Positions 13,009 to 14,292 of a stretch of DNA of 14,292 nucleotides are shown piece by piece (position 1 is the stretch's first letter; each line of letters begins with the position of its first letter). Position numbers and translations under genes: made by a program. The notes beneath the pieces are model-generated. The model had not been told where the DNA came from. It ran no database searches and worked only from the letters and a program-made list of their open reading frames with translations. The DNA is from JALZAA01 sp035316005 (GTDB lineage: Bacteria; Actinomycetota; Acidimicrobiia; IMCC26256; JACDBD01): contig DATFXK010000341.1 in assembly GCA_035316005.1 (NCBI GenBank), forward strand, positions 1 through 14,292, read 5' to 3'.

Positions 13009-13623
13009 CTAGACGCCGTTCCCGGCCGGGACGGCCCGCTCCGGTGTCTCGAACGCCGCGGGTGCCGGCGCCAGGCCGACCGCCTGGGCAAGGGCGGCGG
13101 CGTGCCGCGCCTCGGCACCCCCGACGCTCATGGCGGCGACGTTGAAGCTCTTGTCGGCGAACGTCCCCATCGTCGCCTGGTAGGTGTCCGCGAGAATCGT
13201 CTCGACGTCGAACGCGAGGCGCAGCGCCGAAGCCTCGTCGCCGAGGCTGTCGAGCGCGGGCTCGAGCTGCTGCACGACCACCGGGTTGGGGTCCGGGAAC
13301 GGCCGGCCCCCGAGATCCGCCGTCGTCCGCGCGAACAGCTCGCCGTGCTCGCGGTGGTGCGAACGGAACAGCGTGCCGAGCTCGCTCGCGGCCGGCGTCG
13401 TCAGCAGGCCAGCGTCGAGGGCCCGCGTGTAGACCACGACGGCGACGGCTTCGACCGACGACAGCGTCCGGAGGACGGTCGCGTCCGCCCGGCGACCAGC
13501 CGCACCGCCGGAGCTGTCGCGCGACCGCTTCGTCGACCCACCGCCGATGCAGGCGGCGAGGACTGCGCCCATCGAAAGGGTGCCGCCGATCTGCAGGAAT
13601 CGTCGCCGAGTGACGGCGCCCAT
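13009..13623 (-). CDS. Ferritin-like domain lipoprotein with Tat signal
   Basis: This 204-residue protein begins with a Tat signal (R6-R7-R8-F9-L10) ending in a lipobox, L22-A-A-C25, so a folded, lipid-anchored protein outside the membrane is predicted. A Ser/Gly/Arg-rich linker (about 26-47) precedes a four-helix ferritin-like domain. Candidate metal ligands are E58, H89-H90-x-E92-H93, E141 and E171-x2-H174. These match the upstream paralogue: E to HH 32 residues, third E to ExxH 30 residues. The ATG overlaps the upstream stop by one base (TGATG), so the two are coupled. The family contains di-iron proteins of mostly unknown role, and iron binding or redox function is inferred. It could instead be a purely structural relative. 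Confidence 0.85.
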   Translation of the reverse strand: MGAVTRRRFLQIGGTLSMGAVLAACIGGGSTKRSRDSSGGAAGRRADATVLRTLSSVEAVAVVVYTRALDAGLLTTPAASELGTLFRSHHREHGELFARTTADLGGRPFPDPNPVVVQQLEPALDSLGDEASALRLAFDVETILADTYQATMGTFADKSFNVAAMSVGGAEARHAAALAQAVGLAPAPAAFETPERAVPAGNGV

Positions 13624-14120
13624 CAGGACACCGGGAACTCGTCGGGCTTGAACGCCTGGTCCTGGTTCTCGAAGCTCGGGAACGTCCGGGCCGGAGGTTG
13701 GTGCACCAGGCCCGCGAGGACCACGGCGTGCTCCGACTCGACCGGCAGGATCGACGCCGCCAATTGGAGCGCCGGCGTCGCCTCGAGTGAGCCGAGGACG
13801 AACATGTACGTCGAGGCGGCCTCGTTCTCGAACCGGAGCAGAACGTCGAGCGCGGCGGTCTCGTCCGACGCCCTGCGCAGATCGGCGCGGAAGCGGTTCG
13901 AGAGCCGGCGATTGGGCGCGTTCGGCGCGCGCGTCCCGGCGGCGTCCCCGAGTGCGCGGGCGTGCTCCTGGTGATGCTGCGCGATCGCCGTCGTCGCATC
14001 GACCGCGGCCGGCGACGTGATCCTCCCGGTGGACGCGACCTCCGTGTAGGCCTCGACGAGCGCGAGCTCCACGCTCTGCGCGAACGCTTGGAGGCCCGCG
14101 TCGCCCGAAGTCTGCGCCAT
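13623..14120 (-). CDS. Ferritin-like domain protein without signal peptide
   Basis: This 165-residue four-helix protein has E18 in SVELALVEAY, H49-H50-x-E52-H53, E98 in FENEAASTY and E128-x2-H131 in VESEHAVVL, a set like that of di-iron ferritin-like domains. It has no signal peptide or membrane segment. The C-terminus is a proline- and phenylalanine-bearing tail (TFPSFENQDQAFKPDEFP). The ATG at 14120 was preferred to an upstream start at 14195, since the latter would run over the divergent gene and add an unrelated N-terminus. It heads the pair with the Tat lipoprotein, which it may partner. No known enzyme is assigned. Confidence 0.82.
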   Translation of the reverse strand: MAQTSGDAGLQAFAQSVELALVEAYTEVASTGRITSPAAVDATTAIAQHHQEHARALGDAAGTRAPNAPNRRLSNRFRADLRRASDETAALDVLLRFENEAASTYMFVLGSLEATPALQLAASILPVESEHAVVLAGLVHQPPARTFPSFENQDQAFKPDEFPVS

Positions 14121-14129
14121 GTCGCCGGT

Positions 14130-14136
14130 TACCGTA
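14130..14136. promoter_or_regulatory. Divergent promoter with nearly coincident -10 elements
   Basis: The heptamer TACCGTA reads TACCGT on the plus strand (14130-14135), 6 nt before the ATG at 14142. On the minus strand it reads TACGGT (14136-14131), 10 nt before the ATG at 14120. The two hexamers share five base pairs within a 21-bp gap, so polymerase should be unable to use both directions at once. Confidence 0.55.
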
Positions 14137-14141
14137 GTCGC

Positions 14142-14292
14142 ATGAACATCGGATTCATCGGGTTGGGCGCGATGGGGCTGCCGATGACGCGCCACATCAT
14201 CGACGCCGGGAACCGCGTGATCGTCACCTCGCGAAGTCGTGTGCCGATCGACATGGCGGTGGCGGCGGGAGCCGCTGATGGCGGCACGCCTG
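14142..14292 (+). CDS. NAD-binding beta-hydroxyacid dehydrogenase family protein (3' truncated by window)
   Basis: Fifty codons are visible. MNIGFIGLGAMGLPMTRHII is the classic GxGxMGxxM dinucleotide-binding start of the 3-hydroxyisobutyrate dehydrogenase / tartronate semialdehyde reductase / imine reductase superfamily. It continues DAGNRVIVTSRS, where the strand-2 end carries T-S-R-S instead of an acidic residue, suggesting NADP rather than NAD. The catalytic lysine region lies outside the window, so the substrate cannot be inferred. The ATG follows a -10 element by 6 nt, and the mRNA is probably leaderless. Confidence 0.85.
   Translation, partial: MNIGFIGLGAMGLPMTRHIIDAGNRVIVTSRSRVPIDMAVAAGAADGGTP

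Noticed and set aside
14121..14195. Longer N-terminus for the signal-less ferritin-like protein (start at 14195)
   Set aside because: It would cover the divergent promoter and the start of the dehydrogenase gene. The ATG at 14120 fits the helix-1 start.

Overview
This is a very GC-rich window from an actinobacterium, coding densely on both strands. Actinobacterial marks are a WhiB7-type regulator, an F420-dependent PPOX-fold enzyme, a LexA box of the mycobacterial type, a radical SAM protein close to Rv2578c of Mycobacterium tuberculosis, GTG starts and a tRNA gene without an encoded CCA. The gene mix (tandem ferritin-like genes, a large cyclase/ATPase/TPR protein) suggests Acidimicrobiia or a relative, but that class assignment is inference. 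No mobile element, CRISPR array, phage gene or origin was seen.

Layout. 1-111: probable C-terminal tail of a gene entering from the left. 333-406: tRNA-Val(UAC), minus strand. 587-1359: whiB7 (minus) with a leader of about 400 nt holding a promoter, a possible upstream ORF, a potential antiterminator and an intrinsic terminator. 1384-2544: divergent beta-lactamase-fold serine hydrolase. 2534-4647: minus-strand operon mobA - inositol monophosphatase-like - inositol monophosphatase-like. 4671-5099: divergent F420-dependent PPOX enzyme. 5103-6228: minus-strand operon pterin carbinolamine dehydratase - small membrane-anchored protein - VOC protein. 6284-7654: plus-strand radical SAM protein and a DUF971 protein, with a perfect LexA box in the promoter. 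7710-11252: zinc ribbon / class III cyclase / AAA-type ATPase / TPR protein of 1180 residues. 11341-12974: minus-strand pair YczE-like membrane protein - Gfo/Idh/MocA oxidoreductase. 13009-14120: minus-strand pair of ferritin-like proteins, the second a predicted Tat lipoprotein. 14142-end: start of a 3-hydroxyisobutyrate-dehydrogenase-like gene.

Two control patterns recur. First, seven start codons lie 6-7 nt downstream of a -10-like hexamer (TAnnnT, or GACAAT once), which predicts leaderless mRNAs. At 4654-4663 and 14130-14136 the -10 elements of two divergent genes overlap. Second, genes inside operons are tightly coupled by GTGA or TGATG overlaps.

The most interesting parts are the whiB7 leader, which reads as a complete ribosome-controlled attenuator; the LexA box in front of the radical SAM gene, which points to an SOS-controlled role; and the ferritin-like pair, whose metal-ligand-like residues share spacing although only one member has an export signal. 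Nothing in the window is clearly a wholly new system.
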